DNA of 64,000 nt from Sulfitobacter sabulilitoris (GTDB lineage: Bacteria; Pseudomonadota; Alphaproteobacteria; Rhodobacterales; Rhodobacteraceae): assembly GCF_005887615.1 (NCBI RefSeq), contig NZ_VANS01000002.1:719613-783612 (forward strand), read 5' to 3'. The position numbers and the translations under genes are program-made. Positions 16,072 through 25,677 of this stretch are shown one piece after another. A model generated the notes under the pieces. It saw only the letters and a program-made list of their open reading frames with translations, did not search any database and was not told where the DNA came from. The first letter of the stretch is position 1; each line of letters begins with the position of its first letter.

Positions 16072-19000
16072 TTGCGCTTTTCCAGACTCAGACTGACGGG
16101 CTTCAAAAGCTTTGTGGACCCCACCGACCTGATCATCGCCGATGGCCTGACGGGGGTCGTGGGGCCCAATGGCTGTGGCAAGTCGAACCTGCTCGAGGCG
16201 CTGCGGTGGGTGATGGGCGAAAACCGCCCGACTGCGATGCGCGGCGGCGGGATGGAGGACGTGATCTTTGCGGGTGCCTCCTCGAGGCCCGCGCGCAATT
16301 TCGCCGAGGTGGCGCTGCATATCGACAATTCCGAACGGCTTGCACCAACGGGGTTCAACGATACCGACGCGCTTGAAATCGTGCGGCGGATCACGCGCGA
16401 CGTGGGCAGCGCCTACAAGGCGGCGGGCAAGGATGTGCGCGCGCGTGACGTGCAGATGCTGTTTGCCGATGCCTCGACCGGGGCGCATAGCCCGGCATTG
16501 GTGCGGCAGGGCCAGATCGCCGAGCTGATCAACGCCAAACCCAAGAGCCGTCGAAGGATCCTTGAGGAGGCGGCGGGTATTTCGGGCCTGTATCAGCGGC
16601 GCCACGAGGCGGAACTGAAGCTGAAGGCGGCCGAGAGCAACCTGTCACGGGTCGATGACGTGATCGAACAACTGGCCAGCCAGTTGGCGCAATTGGCCCG
16701 CCAGGCGCGCCAGGCCGCGCGTTACCGCGCCATCGGCACCGAATTGCGGCAGTCCGAGGGGATGTTGCTGTATCGGCGTTGGCGCGAGGCGGATGAGGCG
16801 CGGGCGCGGGCGGAGGACGATCTGCGCGGGCGTGTCACGGCCACCGCGCAGGCCGAAGGCGTGGTGCGCCAGTCGGCCAAGGCGCGCCAGGCGGCCGAGG
16901 ATGCGCTGCCGCCCCTGCGCGAGGAAGAGGCGATCGCCGCGGCCGTGGTGCAGCGGCTTGTTGTGCAGCGCGACACGCTGACCGATCAGGAGGCGCGCGC
17001 GCAAAAGACCATCGAGACGCTGACGGGTCGGATTGCCCAGCTGGCACGCGACATCGAGCGCGAAGGCGGTCTGAACCGCGATGCGCATGAGACCATCGAG
17101 CGGTTGGAGTGGGAATCGCGCGAGCTGGCGAAGGCCGGTGAGGGGCAGGACGACCGATTGACGGCGGCGGCAGAGGCGGCGCGCGAGGCCGCACAGGTAC
17201 TGCAGTCGCGCGAAGGCGATCTGGCGCAGCAGACCGAGGACATGGCGCGGCTGGCCGCGCGCCACGGATCGGCGCAACGCCTGCTGGAGGACAACCGCAA
17301 GACCGAGGCCAAGTCGGAGAGCGAGGCGACCAAGGCGCGCGAGGCGGTGGCGGCCAGCCGCGCCGCGCTGGAGAAGGCCGGTGCCGATTTCGCGGCGGCC
17401 CAGACCGCCGAAGCCGCCGCCGTTGCGGAGGCCGAGCGCGCGGATACCGCGCTGATTGCCGCAGACGAGGCCCGCGCCGAGACACAAGGCCGCGAGGCGG
17501 ATGCCCGCGCGCACAGGTCCGAGGCGGAAGGCGAGATGAACGCGCTGCGCGCCGAGGCCGGCGCGCTGGCCAAGCTGGTGCAGCGCGACACGGCGGAGGG
17601 CGGGCAGATCCTGGACCGTTTGCAGGTCCAGCAGGGCTTTGAAAAGGCTTTGGGTGCAGCATTGTCGGATGATCTGCGCGCGCCCGAGGTCGAGGAGGAC
17701 GGCCCGTCGGGGTGGACCGTTCTGCCCGCCTATGAAACCGATCAGCCATTGCCCGGGGGCGTGACCCCTTTGACCCAGCATGTATCGGTGCCTGACGTGC
17801 TGGTTCGGAGAATGAGCCAGATCGGGCTTGTCGATCCCGATGATGGCGCCCGGTTGCAGGCCGAATTGAAACCCGGTCAGCGGCTGGTGTCGCCCGAGGG
17901 GGATTTGTGGCGCTGGGACGGCTATCGCGCCTGGGCGGAGGATGCGCCGAGCGCCGCCGCCTTGCGGCTGCAACAGCTCAACCGGCTGGAAGAGATGAAA
18001 CAGGCGCTGGAGCAGGCCACGCAAAAGGCAGAGGGCGCGCGCGGTGCACATGATGCCCTGACCGCGCGGCTTGCCGATCTGACCCGCGCCGATCAGGCCG
18101 CCCGTGACGCCCGTCGCGCCGCCGACCGTCTGGTGGCGGATGCGGGTCGCGCGCTGAGCCGGGCAGAAGCGGACCGCAACCTGGCCGAAGGACGGCTGGA
18201 ATCGCTGGGGCTGGCGGTGAAGCGCCACGAGGAAGAGGCGATGGCCGCGCGCGCCCGCGTCACAGAGGCCGAGCGCGCGCTGTCCGATCTGGGCGATCTG
18301 GCGCAATCGCGGGCCGAGGTCGAGGATCTGCGTCTGACCGTCGAGGCCGCGCGGATCACGATGATGTCGCGCCGCTCTGCGCATGACGAGACGCGCCGCG
18401 AAGGCGAGGCGCGCACCCGCCGCGCGCAGGAAGTGACCAAGGAGATCAGCGGCTGGCGGCACCGGCTAGAGACCGCCGCGACCCGGAGCGCGGAACTGGT
18501 GGACCGCAAGGCCGCGTCGGAGGCGGAGTTGAAGGAGGCGAGCGCCGCCCCCGCCGAAATCGCCGCCAAGCGCGACGAGTTGAACACCGCCATCGAGACA
18601 GCCGAGAAGCGGCGCGACGCCGCCAGCGATGCGCTGGCCCTGGCCGAAACCGCACTGCGGGATGCGACCACCGCAGAGCGGGAGGCCGAGCGCCAGGCAT
18701 CCGACGCGCGCGAGGCGCGGGCGCGGGCCGAGGCGCGCAGCGATGCCGCGCGCGAGACGGTGGCCTATGCCGCCGAACGCATCGCTGAGGATCAGCAGCG
18801 CACCCCGGCTGAATTGCTGGCCACGCTGGAGGCCGCGCCCGACGCGATGCCGGGCGCAGAGGCGCTGGAAGCAGATGTGAACCGTCTCAAACGCCAGCGG
18901 GATGCCCTGGGCGCGGTCAATCTGCGGGCCGAGGAAGACGCCCGCGAGGTGCAGGAGGAGCATGACAGCCTGGCCACCGAAAAGACGGATCTGGAGGAGG

Positions 19001-19527
19001 CGATAAAGACCCTGCGCGGCGGGATTGCCAGCCTCAACCGCGAGGGGCGAGAGCGGTTGCTGACGGCGTTCGAGCAGGTGAATTCCAACTTCGCGCTGTT
19101 GTTCTCGCATCTTTTCGGGGGCGGTGAGGCCAATCTGGTCATGGTCGAAAGCGACGATCCGCTGGACGCCGGTTTGGAGATCATGTGCCAACCGCCGGGC
19201 AAGAAGCTGAGCACGTTGAGCCTGCTGTCGGGCGGCGAGCAGACGCTGACCGCGATGGCGCTTATTTTTGCGGTGTTCCTGGCGAATCCGGCACCGATCT
19301 GCGTGCTGGATGAGGTGGACGCGCCGCTTGACGATGCCAACGTGACGCGGTTCTGCGACCTGCTGGACGAGATGTGCCGCCAGACCGACACCCGGTTCCT
19401 GATCATCACGCACCATGCGGTGACGATGGCGCGGATGGATCGGCTCTATGGGGTGACGATGGCCGAACAGGGTGTGAGCCAGCTTGTGTCGGTGGACCTC
19501 AAGAAGGCGGAAACGCTGGTCGCGTGA
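16072..19527 (+). CDS. smc: Chromosome partition protein SMC
   Basis: SMC is the ATPase that compacts and aligns chromosomes. The 1151-residue product has the N-terminal ATPase half with Walker A GPNGCGKSN (31-39), two long coiled coils around a hinge (about 490-650), and the C-terminal half with the signature LLSGGEQTLTAMAL and Walker B ICVLDEVDAPLDDANV. I chose the TTG at 16072 because GAGGG lies just upstream and the protein then begins M-R-F-S-R-L-R-L-T-G-F-K-S-F, as in the family. A frame extending 21 codons further upstream is unlikely to be translated. Confidence 0.95.
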   Translation: MRFSRLRLTGFKSFVDPTDLIIADGLTGVVGPNGCGKSNLLEALRWVMGENRPTAMRGGGMEDVIFAGASSRPARNFAEVALHIDNSERLAPTGFNDTDALEIVRRITRDVGSAYKAAGKDVRARDVQMLFADASTGAHSPALVRQGQIAELINAKPKSRRRILEEAAGISGLYQRRHEAELKLKAAESNLSRVDDVIEQLASQLAQLARQARQAARYRAIGTELRQSEGMLLYRRWREADEARARAEDDLRGRVTATAQAEGVVRQSAKARQAAEDALPPLREEEAIAAAVVQRLVVQRDTLTDQEARAQKTIETLTGRIAQLARDIEREGGLNRDAHETIERLEWESRELAKAGEGQDDRLTAAAEAAREAAQVLQSREGDLAQQTEDMARLAARHGSAQRLLEDNRKTEAKSESEATKAREAVAASRAALEKAGADFAAAQTAEAAAVAEAERADTALIAADEARAETQGREADARAHRSEAEGEMNALRAEAGALAKLVQRDTAEGGQILDRLQVQQGFEKALGAALSDDLRAPEVEEDGPSGWTVLPAYETDQPLPGGVTPLTQHVSVPDVLVRRMSQIGLVDPDDGARLQAELKPGQRLVSPEGDLWRWDGYRAWAEDAPSAAALRLQQLNRLEEMKQALEQATQKAEGARGAHDALTARLADLTRADQAARDARRAADRLVADAGRALSRAEADRNLAEGRLESLGLAVKRHEEEAMAARARVTEAERALSDLGDLAQSRAEVEDLRLTVEAARITMMSRRSAHDETRREGEARTRRAQEVTKEISGWRHRLETAATRSAELVDRKAASEAELKEASAAPAEIAAKRDELNTAIETAEKRRDAASDALALAETALRDATTAEREAERQASDAREARARAEARSDAARETVAYAAERIAEDQQRTPAELLATLEAAPDAMPGAEALEADVNRLKRQRDALGAVNLRAEEDAREVQEEHDSLATEKTDLEEAIKTLRGGIASLNREGRERLLTAFEQVNSNFALLFSHLFGGGEANLVMVESDDPLDAGLEIMCQPPGKKLSTLSLLSGGEQTLTAMALIFAVFLANPAPICVLDEVDAPLDDANVTRFCDLLDEMCRQTDTRFLIITHHAVTMARMDRLYGVTMAEQGVSQLVSVDLKKAETLVA

Positions 19528-19598
19528 ACGTCAGGGCGCAGCCGGTGGCATCCGTGCTAGGGTTGTGGCAATCGACACTTCAACAAGGTTTGGTCCGG

Positions 19599-19952
19599 AT
19601 GCGTTTGATATTGTGCCTGATCGCGGTTTTACCGATGCCTGCCTTTGCGCAGGATTGGGCCCTGCGCGCCGGCGATGTGCCGTTGAGCCGCCCGCAGGTC
19701 GTGGCGCTGACGACTGATGCGACGCTGACCTTCTACGACGATGGGCAATCGCGGTTCGGGTCCGGCGGGGGGTATTCCTATACCTATGCGGATGGCGGTG
19801 GCACGGCCCGGGGAAATTACCGGGTCGAAGAGGATGGCACCGTCTGCATCGCCTATGAGAACGGGCGCAGCCGCTGCGACAGATACGTTCAGAGTGGCGG
19901 ACGCCTTGTCATGCTGACCGAACGCGGATTGCGGTTTCCGCTCCGGCCCTGA
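19599..19952 (+). CDS. Secreted protein of unknown function
   Basis: A 117-residue protein with a clear signal peptide (LILCLIAVLPMPAFA, cleavage before QDW). The mature part holds a YYD-like beta-rich module (LTFYDDGQSRFGSGGGYSYTY; GNYRVEEDGTVCIAYENGRSRCDRYV) with two cysteines that could pair. The pattern resembles small periplasmic beta proteins, but I cannot name a family. It follows smc by 71 bases and converges on the lytic transglycosylase. Confidence 0.72.
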   Translation: MRLILCLIAVLPMPAFAQDWALRAGDVPLSRPQVVALTTDATLTFYDDGQSRFGSGGGYSYTYADGGGTARGNYRVEEDGTVCIAYENGRSRCDRYVQSGGRLVMLTERGLRFPLRP

Positions 19953-19961
19953 GGCCCGCCG

Positions 19962-21134
19962 TCAGAGCCGGTTCAGCAGTTCCGGCGTAGGCCAGGCATC
20001 GACAGGCAGGCCGAGACGCGCCTGTTCGGCACGTACCGCCGCACGGGTGCCCGCGCCAAGGATTCCGTCGATCCCGCCGACGTCATGGCCGCGTGCCGCA
20101 AGCTTGCGCTGCAGGGCTTTCATCTGGTCGCCCGACAGGCCCGGATCAGGATTGCCAGCCTCGAACACCGGCGCGCCTTGCAGGCGGGTGCCGAAATAGG
20201 CCGCGGTCATCACGTAGGTAAAGCTTTGATTCCATTCGAAATACACGTTGAAGTTCGGATACGCGAGAAAAGCGGGCCCCTTGTGCCCCTGCGGCACGAT
20301 CAGGGAGGCGGGCAGGTCCTGTGCCAAGGCTCCGTCGCGGGCTTTTATTCCCATCGCGGCCCAGTCGCCCGCCGGTTTCACGGTGTCGAGGCCCGACAGC
20401 GACCAATCGAACCCTGCGGGCACCTCGACCTCGTGGATCCACGGCTCGCCTTTGCGCCAGCCTAGGCCTTGCAGCATCTTCGCGCCCGATAGCAGGGCGT
20501 CCGGGGCGGATGTTTTCAGCGATACGATACCGTCGCCGTCGCCATCGACACCATTGTCGAGGATGTCTTGGGGCAACATCTGGACCATCCCGATCTCGCC
20601 GGCCCATGCGCCGGTGGTGTTGGCGGGATCGAAATCGCCGCGGCGGTACAATTCCAGCGCGGCAAAGATCTGCGGACGAAACAGCTCCGGTCGCCGACAA
20701 TCATGGGCCAGAGTGACCAGCGCGTTCGCCGTGTTGAAATCGCCCTGCACGGCGCCAAAATCGGTCTCGAACGCCCAAAAGGCCAGCAATACGCCGCGGT
20801 CGACGCCGTAGTCCTGCTCTATCCGGTCAAAGATACTGTCGTAGCGGGCCGCGTTGCGTTTGCCGCGTGTGATCCGGTCAGCCGAGATCAGACGGCGCGC
20901 GAAGTCGATGAACGGGCGCTGAAAGACCCCTTGGGCCCCATCGGCGCGCAATACGGCAGGGTCGCGACGGACGCCGCGAAAGAACCCGTCGATCGTGCCC
21001 GCGTCATAGCCTTTCTGGGTGGCTTCGGTTTTCAGGCCAGCAACGAACGCACCGAAATCGCCGCCGCAGTTGGATTGTGCCAGCGCGGGCGCGGCAGAGA
21101 CAAGCAAGGCAAGAACACAGGGCATCAGACGCAT
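19962..21134 (-). CDS. Lytic murein transglycosylase (MltB/SLT_2 type) with peptidoglycan-binding domain
   Basis: The enzyme cleaves peptidoglycan glycan strands non-hydrolytically in the periplasm. The 390-residue precursor has a signal peptide (VLALLVSAAPALA), the catalytic domain with the family glutamate in LLAFWAFETDFGAVQGDFNTANAL and GAWAGEIGMVQMLPQDIL, and a C-terminal peptidoglycan-binding domain (LKALQRKLAARGHDVGGIDGILGAGTRAAVRAEQ-like). AAGGA lies ahead of the ATG at 21134. No lipobox is visible, so it is probably soluble. Confidence 0.92.
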   Translation of the reverse strand: MRLMPCVLALLVSAAPALAQSNCGGDFGAFVAGLKTEATQKGYDAGTIDGFFRGVRRDPAVLRADGAQGVFQRPFIDFARRLISADRITRGKRNAARYDSIFDRIEQDYGVDRGVLLAFWAFETDFGAVQGDFNTANALVTLAHDCRRPELFRPQIFAALELYRRGDFDPANTTGAWAGEIGMVQMLPQDILDNGVDGDGDGIVSLKTSAPDALLSGAKMLQGLGWRKGEPWIHEVEVPAGFDWSLSGLDTVKPAGDWAAMGIKARDGALAQDLPASLIVPQGHKGPAFLAYPNFNVYFEWNQSFTYVMTAAYFGTRLQGAPVFEAGNPDPGLSGDQMKALQRKLAARGHDVGGIDGILGAGTRAAVRAEQARLGLPVDAWPTPELLNRL

Positions 21135-21293
21135 CGCGACATCCTTGAAACAGGTTACGGCAACAGGACGCGCCCGGCCAAGGCCACCCACGTCATTAAT
21201 CGTGCTTTGCACAGCATCGCGGCCCCGGCGTCAATCGAAAGGGCCCCGACTGCGCGAAGGCCCGCCGCCGCAGCGCGCGAGGGATCGGTGTTG

Positions 21294-22268
21294 CTATGCC
21301 CGACCGTGCGGCGCCGCAAAGTCGATCACCGGGTTGATCGGTATGATGCGATGCGGGTTTATCGTTTCGTGGGAGTAGTGGTAGTGGCGCACGATATGGT
21401 CGAAATTGACCGTCTCGGCGACGCCGGGCACCTGGAACAGTTCGCGGGTATACGCCCAGAGGTGAGGGTAGTCGATCAGGCGCTTGCGGTTGCACTTGAA
21501 GTGCAGGTGATAGACCTTGTCGAAGCGTACCAGCGTGGTGAAAAGGCGCCAGTCCGCCTCGGTCAGGCGGTCGCCCATCAGGTAGCGTTTTTCCGACAGG
21601 CGGTCGTCGATCCAGTCCATCGTGTCGAACAGCGGATGAACGGCAGCGTCATATGCCTCCTGCGTGGTGGCAAAGCCGGCGCGGTAGACCCCGTTATTGA
21701 ACGTCTCGTAGATGCGGTCGTTAACGGGTTCGATCGCGGCGCGCAGGTCGGCGGGCCAATAGTCGTCGTCGTTGCCGGTGATGGCGTCGAACGCGCTGTT
21801 GAACATGCGGATGATTTCGGAGGATTCGTTGCTGACGATGGTTTCCCGCTCGGTATCCCAAAGGATCGGAACGGTCACGCGGCCCGAGAATTTGGGATCT
21901 GCCTTGAGATAGATGTCGCGCGCGAAGGGCAGACCATAGAGCCGGTCGCCCGTGGCGCCATGATCGTCGGTCTGAAATGTCCAGCCATCGCCCAGCATGT
22001 CGGAATGAACCGCCGATACGCCGATGTGATCCTCAAGTCCCTTGAGCTTGCGAAAGATCAAGGCGCGATGGGCCCAGGGGCAGGCATAACTCACGTAGAG
22101 GTGGTATCGCCCTGATTCGGCCGCAAAGCCTGCATCGCCCGAAGGACCGGCGGAGCCGTCCGCGGTGATCCAATTGCGGAATTTCGCGGCGGATCGTTCA
22201 AACGAGCCACCCGACTTTTTAGTGTCGTACCACTGGTCGCGCCAGACGCCGTCAACAAGCAGTCCCAT
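21294..22268 (-). CDS. Glutathionyl-hydroquinone reductase (ECM4/YqjG family)
   Basis: These Xi-class glutathione transferases remove glutathione from glutathionylated hydroquinones. The 324-residue protein has the catalytic Cys63 in YVSYACPWAHRALIF, the family's WPADLRAAIEPVNDRIYETFNNGVYRAGFA region and the C-terminal NPHRIIPINP motif. AAAGGAGATCGGCG before the ATG at 22268 is a strong ribosome-binding site. It stands alone between a lytic transglycosylase and a divergent small gene, the usual mono-cistronic state for this enzyme. Confidence 0.93.
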   Translation of the reverse strand: MGLLVDGVWRDQWYDTKKSGGSFERSAAKFRNWITADGSAGPSGDAGFAAESGRYHLYVSYACPWAHRALIFRKLKGLEDHIGVSAVHSDMLGDGWTFQTDDHGATGDRLYGLPFARDIYLKADPKFSGRVTVPILWDTERETIVSNESSEIIRMFNSAFDAITGNDDDYWPADLRAAIEPVNDRIYETFNNGVYRAGFATTQEAYDAAVHPLFDTMDWIDDRLSEKRYLMGDRLTEADWRLFTTLVRFDKVYHLHFKCNRKRLIDYPHLWAYTRELFQVPGVAETVNFDHIVRHYHYSHETINPHRIIPINPVIDFAAPHGRA

Positions 22269-22447
22269 CGCCGATCTCCTTTGCAGGTGGGACAGAGGTA
22301 GGCATCGGCAGCGGCCTTGGACAGTCCGGAGTGCGCGCACGAGGGGCTGCGCATGCGCACAGAGTTACCGGGTGACATAAAAAGTTAACTTGCTTTTGAT
22401 AGGCCGCGTGCGATCTTCGGATCGACCAGAGGGGGGAAACGACCGAG

Positions 22448-22801
22448 ATGGAAACGAATTTTTCCAAGGACATACAAGCCGGGCTTGATGCGGCGCGGGT
22501 CGAAAGCCTGCGTCGCGCGTCGCGCCTGCGGATCGAAGCGGACGGTGTCCGCTATCCGGTCTTGCGGATGTGGAAGACGGGGTTCGCGATGGAGGCCGGC
22601 AGCGCGCCGCACCTGCGCGGTCTGGTCGATCTCTACGATGGCGCGCTTCATCTGTTTCAATGCCTGATCGTGGCCACCGACGAAGAGGGCGGGGAGATGC
22701 TGTTTGCGTTCAAGCGGGCCACGCCGGTGGCAAGCCGGCCCGCGCTGGATTTCGAACAGGCGGAAAACGCCCCTGCTGCGCTGATCGAATATACCCGCTG
22801 A
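22448..22801 (+). CDS. Conserved-looking 117-residue protein of unknown function
   Basis: An N-terminal amphipathic helix (IQAGLDAARVESLRRASRLRIEADG) precedes beta-rich sequence with VRYPVLRMWKTGFAMEAG, LVDLYDGALHLFQCLIVATDEEGGEMLFAFKR. No signal peptide or membrane helix. It is divergent from the glutathionyl-hydroquinone reductase and has a GGGGGAAA stretch before the ATG. The composition and codon bias are those of a real gene; I do not recognise the family. Confidence 0.75.
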   Translation: METNFSKDIQAGLDAARVESLRRASRLRIEADGVRYPVLRMWKTGFAMEAGSAPHLRGLVDLYDGALHLFQCLIVATDEEGGEMLFAFKRATPVASRPALDFEQAENAPAALIEYTR

Positions 22802-22842
22802 CCCGCCGCTTTTTCGCCGCGATCCAGAGCCTTGGGGATGGG

Positions 22843-24036
22843 TTACTGCAGATCGCCAAATGCCCTGGCAAGACGGTCGCAGGCCTCGCGCACATTGGCG
22901 CGGGGCGTCGCGATGTTGAATCGCAAGAAGCTGTCGCCGCCGGAACCGAACGTCGGCCCGTGATTGACCGCGATGCAGGCGTCCTTCTCAACCCGGCGGG
23001 TGAATTCCTCGCGGGTCATGCCGGTGCCCGCGAAATCCACCCATGACAGGTAGGTCGCCTCCAGCGGCATGGACGCCAGACCGGGAATGGCATTGACCGC
23101 ATCGTCGAACAGGCGGCGGTTGCCATCGAGATACACGCACAGGTCATCGACCCATTGCGCCCCTTCCGGCGAATAGGCCGCTGTCGCCATGAACAGCCCG
23201 AACGAGTTGGGCGACAACCCAAGGGCTGCCATCCGCGTGGCAAAGCGGGCGCGCAGGTCGGGGTCTTCGATGATGACATTGCCGACATGCGATCCGGCGA
23301 TGTTGAAGGTTTTCGTCGTCGCGGTCATCATCACCAGCCGGTCCGCGACCCCGGCGATATTGGACATCGGGGTATGGGTCGCGCCGGGCATCAGCAGATC
23401 GTGGTGGATCTCGTCCGACACAAGGATCAGGTCGTGCCGCCGCGCAAAGGCCGCGACGGCTTCGAGTTCGCCCCTGGTCCAGACGCGGCCACCCGGATTG
23501 TGCGGAGAACACAGCACGAGCATCTTTTCGCGACCGGTCATCTGGGCGTCATAGGCGTCGAAGTCCATCTCGTAGCGACCGTTCGCGTTGGTCAGCGGGC
23601 ATTCGACGACGCGTCGGCCAGCAGCGTTGATCACCCTTGCAAAGGCGTGATAAACCGGCGTGAACAGCACGACGCCATCGCCCGGCTGGGTAAAGGTATC
23701 GACACACATCGCGGTGCCGTTGACCAATCCATTCGTGGTGAAGATCCACTCCGGGTCGACGGTCCAGCCATGGCGGGTCTGCATCCACCACGTGATTGCC
23801 GACGTGTACTGACTGTCGTCGCCGAAATACCCGTAGATTCCGTGATCCAGCAGCCCCTGCAATGCATCCTGGATGACCTGCGGCGGACGAAAATCCATGT
23901 CAGCGACCCACATGGCGATGCCCTTGTCGCGCGGCACGCCGAAAATCTTCTCCATCATGTCCCACTTGACGCAGTGCGTGCCGCGGCGGTCAATGATGTC
24001 GTCGAAACGGGGATCCGTGCTGTGGTCAAGGCTCAT
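22843..24036 (-). CDS. PLP-dependent aminotransferase/C-S lyase (PatB/MalY type)
   Basis: A 397-residue fold-type I PLP enzyme. The Schiff-base lysine is Lys242 (ATTKTFNIAGSHVGN), with the PLP-binding SPHNPGGRVW near 177-186 and VSDEIHHDLLMPG near 206-218. The opening block (IIDRRGTHCVKWD and ADMDF) and SDEIHHDL are typical of MalY/PatB cystathionine beta-lyases, which cleave cystathionine or cysteine conjugates; some members act on other C-S substrates. AGGAGCCCAC precedes the ATG at 24036. It is divergent from the deformylase cluster. Confidence 0.9.
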   Translation of the reverse strand: MSLDHSTDPRFDDIIDRRGTHCVKWDMMEKIFGVPRDKGIAMWVADMDFRPPQVIQDALQGLLDHGIYGYFGDDSQYTSAITWWMQTRHGWTVDPEWIFTTNGLVNGTAMCVDTFTQPGDGVVLFTPVYHAFARVINAAGRRVVECPLTNANGRYEMDFDAYDAQMTGREKMLVLCSPHNPGGRVWTRGELEAVAAFARRHDLILVSDEIHHDLLMPGATHTPMSNIAGVADRLVMMTATTKTFNIAGSHVGNVIIEDPDLRARFATRMAALGLSPNSFGLFMATAAYSPEGAQWVDDLCVYLDGNRRLFDDAVNAIPGLASMPLEATYLSWVDFAGTGMTREEFTRRVEKDACIAVNHGPTFGSGGDSFLRFNIATPRANVREACDRLARAFGDLQ

Positions 24037-24124
24037 GTGGGCTCCTATTCTTTGCGGCAAAGCTAGCGGGAAACTGACGGGCTGCAAGCCCCTGCTTATT
24101 GCGGTCGCCAAGGGCATGTCTTAC

Positions 24125-24652
24125 ATGATCCGCATGAAACGGAATATCCTCTTGCATCCCGACCCCCGGCTGAAAAAGGCCGCGAAACCTGTCTCCGACC
24201 TGTCGGACGAACTGCGTCAACTGGCCGATGACATGCTGGAGACGATGTATGATGCGCCGGGCATAGGGCTTGCCGCGCCGCAGGTCGGGCTGTCTGACCG
24301 GCTGATCGTGCTGGATTGCCGCAAGGAGGAAGGCGAGACGCCGCGCCCGCTCGTCATGTTCAACCCGCGCGTCCTGTCGTCCTCGGATGAAACGAACGTC
24401 TACGAGGAAGGTTGCCTGTCGATCCCGGATCAGTTTGCCGACGTGACCCGCCCGGCCGAAGTGGACGTGGAATGGATCGACCGCGACGGCACCCTGCGGC
24501 GCGAGACCTTCGACAAGCTTTGGGCGACGTGTGTGCAACACGAGATCGACCATCTGGATGGCAGGTTGTTCATCGATCACCTCAAGCCGCTGCGCCGGCA
24601 GATGATCACGCGAAAGATGGTCAAGCTCAAGCGCGAATTGGCGCGCGAATGA
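24125..24652 (+). CDS. def: Peptide deformylase (active, copy 1)
   Basis: Deformylase removes the formyl group from the N-terminal methionine of new proteins. The 175-residue product has all three metal and active-site motifs intact: GIGLAAPQVG (47-56), EGCLSIP with Cys97, and QHEIDHLDG with His139, Glu140 and His143. It is the canonical copy. I chose the ATG at 24125, ten bases after AGGG; ATGs at 24116 and 24134 are also in frame. It overlaps copy 2 (ATGA). Confidence 0.96.
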   Translation: MIRMKRNILLHPDPRLKKAAKPVSDLSDELRQLADDMLETMYDAPGIGLAAPQVGLSDRLIVLDCRKEEGETPRPLVMFNPRVLSSSDETNVYEEGCLSIPDQFADVTRPAEVDVEWIDRDGTLRRETFDKLWATCVQHEIDHLDGRLFIDHLKPLRRQMITRKMVKLKRELARE

Positions 24653-25149
24653 GCGTTCTGCCGATCCTGAAGTGGCCCGACCCGCGCCTGCGCGAAACCT
24701 GCGCCCCGGTCGAGGCGATCACCCCCGAGATCGACCGTCTGGCCGCCGATATGCTGGAGACGATGTACGATGCCCCCGGGCGTGGCCTTGCCGGTCCGCA
24801 GGTGGGGGCGATGGTGCGGATCTTTGTCATCGATGCGGGCTGGAAATCCGGCGTGCCTGCGCCGCAGGTGTTTGTGAACCCCGAAATCATCGCCCTGTCG
24901 GAGGTACGGCAGACCGGCGAGGAAAGCTGCCTGTCCATCCCGCGCGAGACGATGTTGGTGTCGCGCGCGCGGGACGTGACACTTCGGTGGGCCGGTCCCG
25001 GCAATACCCGCAGCGAGGCGATCTTTTCCGGGGTTGAGGCGGTGCTGGTCCAGCACGAGATGGACCACCTGGACGGCATCGTGGTCTATGACCGGATCGA
25101 CCGGGCCGTGTCGCCCCCTGACAGCCGCCCGCGGCCCGCGCGCTCATGA
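24649..25149 (+). CDS. Peptide deformylase (probably active, copy 2)
   Basis: A 166-residue second deformylase. The metal ligands and catalytic glutamate remain: GRGLAGPQVG (44-53), ESCLSIP with Cys94, and QHEMDHLDG with His136, Glu137 and His140. The usual EGCLS glycine is Ser here and the first motif has Arg for Ile, so it has drifted from the core enzyme but should bind metal. Its start overlaps copy 1 and its stop overlaps copy 3, each as ATGA. Confidence 0.9.
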   Translation: MSVLPILKWPDPRLRETCAPVEAITPEIDRLAADMLETMYDAPGRGLAGPQVGAMVRIFVIDAGWKSGVPAPQVFVNPEIIALSEVRQTGEESCLSIPRETMLVSRARDVTLRWAGPGNTRSEAIFSGVEAVLVQHEMDHLDGIVVYDRIDRAVSPPDSRPRPARS

Positions 25150-25643
25150 CGGTCCGGCGCTGCCTGTCCTGGCCGGACAAACGCCTGCGCACGCCCGCGA
25201 CGGAGGTCCCCGAGATCACCGACGAAATCCGTGCGATCTGGCAGGATATGATCGACACGATGGATGCGATGCCCGGTGTGGGCCTTGCCGGGCCGCAGAT
25301 CGGTGTGATGCTGCGACTGGCGGTGGTCGATGCGTCGGACCGGCGCAACCGGCGCATCCGGCTGGCCAACCCCGAAATCCTGCATGCCTCGCCGCAACTG
25401 CGCGAACACGAGGAAGCCAGCCCGAATTTGCCGGGTCATTCGGCGGTGATCGCGCGGCCCCGTGCCGTCACGGTGCGGTTTCTGGACGAGAATGGGATGA
25501 TCACGCGGCGCGATTTCGTCGACCTGGAAGCGACCAGCGTGCAACACCAGATCGACCATTTGAACGGGCGGATGTATTTCGACCGTCTGGGCCGGGTCAA
25601 GCGCGACATGCTGCTGCGCCGTGCGCGCAAGACCAGAGCGTGA
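25146..25643 (+). CDS. Deformylase-like protein lacking catalytic residues (copy 3)
   Basis: A 165-residue protein with the full deformylase layout but a dead active site. Motif 1 is intact ([10 protein letters not shown], 44-53). In motif 2 the metal-binding cysteine is Ser92 (EEASPNLP in place of EEGCLSIP). In motif 3 the general-base glutamate is Gln135 (QHQIDHLNG), though both histidines remain. It should therefore not deformylate by the usual route. The frame is open end to end and coupled to copy 2 and fmt, so it looks maintained rather than decaying. A regulatory or N-terminus-binding role is possible. Confidence 0.9.
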   Translation: MTVRRCLSWPDKRLRTPATEVPEITDEIRAIWQDMIDTMDAMPGVGLAGPQIGVMLRLAVVDASDRRNRRIRLANPEILHASPQLREHEEASPNLPGHSAVIARPRAVTVRFLDENGMITRRDFVDLEATSVQHQIDHLNGRMYFDRLGRVKRDMLLRRARKTRA

Positions 25644-25677
25644 TCCGACCCCTGCACACCTGCCGAGAGGACAAGCG

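Noticed and set aside
16645..18462. 605-codon open frame opposite smc
   Set aside because: Complement of the coiled-coil coding sequence; composition bias only.
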